Shown: one piece after another, positions 7,284 to 8,313 of the stretch
Numbering within the stretch: the stretch's first letter is position 1
How the letters are laid out: each line of letters starts with the position of its first letter
From: an uncultured Chthoniobacterales bacterium
GTDB lineage: Bacteria; Verrucomicrobiota; Verrucomicrobiia; Chthoniobacterales; CAKUMP01
Reading direction: 5' to 3'
NCBI GenBank assembly: GCA_934667795.1
Contig: CAKUMP010000095.1
Span: 1 to 8,313, forward strand
DNA: 8,313 nt
The notes under the pieces: model-generated
What the model was told of the DNA's origin: nothing
What the model saw: only the letters and a program-made list of their open reading frames with translations
Database searches by the model: none
Made by a program: the position numbers and the translations under genes

Positions 7284-7311
7284 CTCCCGATAAATGGTCT
7301 GGATTTATCGG
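7284..7311 (-). promoter_or_regulatory. Perfect stem-loop abutting the mreC ribosome binding site
   Basis: The arms 7303-7311 and 7287-7295 are perfectly complementary over 9 bp (CCGATAAAT / ATTTATCGG in minus-strand order) with a 7-nt loop. The mreC Shine-Dalgarno GGGAG (7288-7284) shares its first two bases with the 3' arm, so a folded stem would partly cover it. The element occupies most of the middle of the 58-bp mreB-mreC spacer. In the minus direction no U run follows, so an intrinsic terminator is unlikely. It may tune mreC translation, protect the mreB 3' end after processing, or be a DNA operator dyad. Confidence 0.5.
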
Positions 7312-7334
7312 TTTTGTCCTTTCGGATTTAACCA

Positions 7335-8313
7335 TTAACGGGTAGCTTTCCACTGCCGTTCCCCTGATGCGACTTGCTTCAAGAATTTCAATTCGCTAAG
7401 CGATCTTCCGGCTCCTTCTGCCACAGCACTCAAGGGGTCTTCCGCAACATGCACAGGTAAGCCCGTTTCTTCTGCTAACAGTTTATCCAACCCTCTCAAA
7501 AGCGCTCCCCCACCCGCAAGAATCAACCCGCGATCCACCAGGTCTGCAGATAATTCCGGAGGACAACGCTCCAAAGCAACCCTCACAGACTCCACTATCG
7601 TATTAATCGGCTCCAGTAATGCCTCCCGCACTTCCTGCGAGGTGACGGTCAGCGTCTTCGGCAAGCCTGCGACCAAATCCCGCCCTTTCACTTCAATAGA
7701 AGTTTCTTTCTCCATCGGATACGCAGAGCCAATCTTGATTTTGATATCTTCCGCGGTCCGTTCCCCGATCATCAGATTGTATGCCCGCTTCATGTACGAC
7801 ATGATCGCTTCATCCAGTTCATCTCCGGCCACGCGCACACTTCTGCTGAAAACAATCCCGGCGAGCGAAATCAAAGCAACTTCCGTGGTCCCACCCCCGA
7901 TATCAATGATCATGTTCCCCGCCGCATCCTGCACCGGTAACCCAACCCCGATCGCCGCCGCCATCGGTTCTTCAATTAAATAGACTTCCCGCGCCCCCGC
8001 ATGCGTCGCTGAATCCTTTACCGCGCGCTTCTCGACTTCCGTGATCCCGCTCGGGACCGCAATCACAACACGCGGACGTACCAGCTTCCGCCGGTGGTGC
8101 ACTTTCGTGATAAAATGCCGGAGCATCGCCTCGGTGATCTCAAAGTCCGCAATGACCCCGTCCTTTAACGGACGAATCGCGACAATCGTGCCAGGCGTTC
8201 GGCCCAGCATCCGCTTCGCTTCATCCCCCACGGCCAATACCTTGACCGTCCCACTCTGTACCGCCACTACCGAAGGCTCTCGCAGGACAATCCCGTGATC
8301 CTTCACATAAACC
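7335..8313 (-). CDS. mreB: Rod shape-determining protein MreB, 5' end cut off by the window edge
   Basis: Actin-like ATPase forming membrane-bound filaments that steer the elongasome. The window holds 325 complete codons. The missing N-terminus (roughly 20-25 residues, with the membrane-binding helix and the first phosphate-binding DxGTANT motif) lies beyond base 8313. The visible part begins VYVKDHGIVLREPSVVA, which aligns with E. coli MreB from 'IYVKGQGIVLNEPSVVA', so the GTG at 8306 is an internal codon, not the start. Conserved blocks are GRTPGTIVAIRPLKDGVIADF, LIEEPMAAAIG, the second phosphate loop DIGGGTTEVA (codons at about 7904-7875), the ERTAEDIK segment, ERCPPELSADL and the adenosine-binding LAGGGALLRGLDKLL near the C-terminus. 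The C-terminus (ASGERQWKATR) has the usual extent. The mreC gene follows after 58 bp. Confidence 0.97.
   Translation of the reverse strand, partial: VYVKDHGIVLREPSVVAVQSGTVKVLAVGDEAKRMLGRTPGTIVAIRPLKDGVIADFEITEAMLRHFITKVHHRRKLVRPRVVIAVPSGITEVEKRAVKDSATHAGAREVYLIEEPMAAAIGVGLPVQDAAGNMIIDIGGGTTEVALISLAGIVFSRSVRVAGDELDEAIMSYMKRAYNLMIGERTAEDIKIKIGSAYPMEKETSIEVKGRDLVAGLPKTLTVTSQEVREALLEPINTIVESVRVALERCPPELSADLVDRGLILAGGGALLRGLDKLLAEETGLPVHVAEDPLSAVAEGAGRSLSELKFLKQVASGERQWKATR

Noticed and set aside
7287..7318. Plus-strand intrinsic terminator (perfect stem followed by TTTTGTCC)
   Set aside because: The stem followed by a short T run looks terminator-like on the plus strand, but no plus-strand gene precedes it. 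The stem is AT-rich and the T run is only four bases. Interpreted as a minus-strand leader hairpin or a DNA dyad instead.
8304..8306. GTG as the mreB start codon
   Set aside because: Upstream in-frame codons continue the conserved MreB sequence (VY before VKDHG), so the gene runs off the window and the true start is outside.

Overview
The window is a run of seven conserved bacterial housekeeping genes, all on the minus strand. Read in the direction of transcription (right to left) they are mreB (5' end outside the window), mreC, mreD, a class B penicillin-binding protein of the PBP2/MrdA type, rng (RNase G), leuC and leuD (3' end outside the window). No plus-strand gene is credible. I saw no RNA gene, mobile element or CRISPR array. 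No stretch over 300 bases lacks a gene; the longest spacer is about 120 bp (rng to leuC).

Right half (3700-8313): the cell-elongation cluster. MreB (actin-like filament), MreC (bitopic scaffold), MreD (polytopic membrane protein) and PBP2 (cross-linking transpeptidase) are core parts of the elongasome that builds side-wall peptidoglycan in rod-shaped cells. mreC and mreD overlap by 4 bp and PBP2 starts 5 bp after mreD, so these three are almost certainly one transcript with coupled translation. A 58-bp spacer holding a perfect 9-bp inverted repeat separates mreB from mreC. The usual partner glycosyltransferase gene rodA is not beside PBP2; rng follows instead.

Left half (1-3629): rng encodes a complete RNase E/G-family endoribonuclease with both catalytic aspartates and the zinc-link cysteines. 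A spacer with a weak promoter candidate then leads into leuCD, the two subunits of isopropylmalate isomerase (leucine biosynthesis). leuCD probably forms its own transcription unit.

Organism: a Gram-negative-type, probably rod-shaped, leucine-prototrophic bacterium with balanced base composition. The mreBCD-PBP2-rng order, a PBP2 with a long C-terminal tail and a cyanobacteria-like LeuD fit the PVC group, with Verrucomicrobiota my first guess. This is an impression from gene order and protein flavour, not a proven assignment.

I found no previously undescribed system. The points most worth a second look are a predicted Cys/Cys/His/Cys metal site in PBP2, its ~110-residue periplasmic tail, the hairpin touching the mreC ribosome binding site, and a short sequence word shared by two of the spacers.
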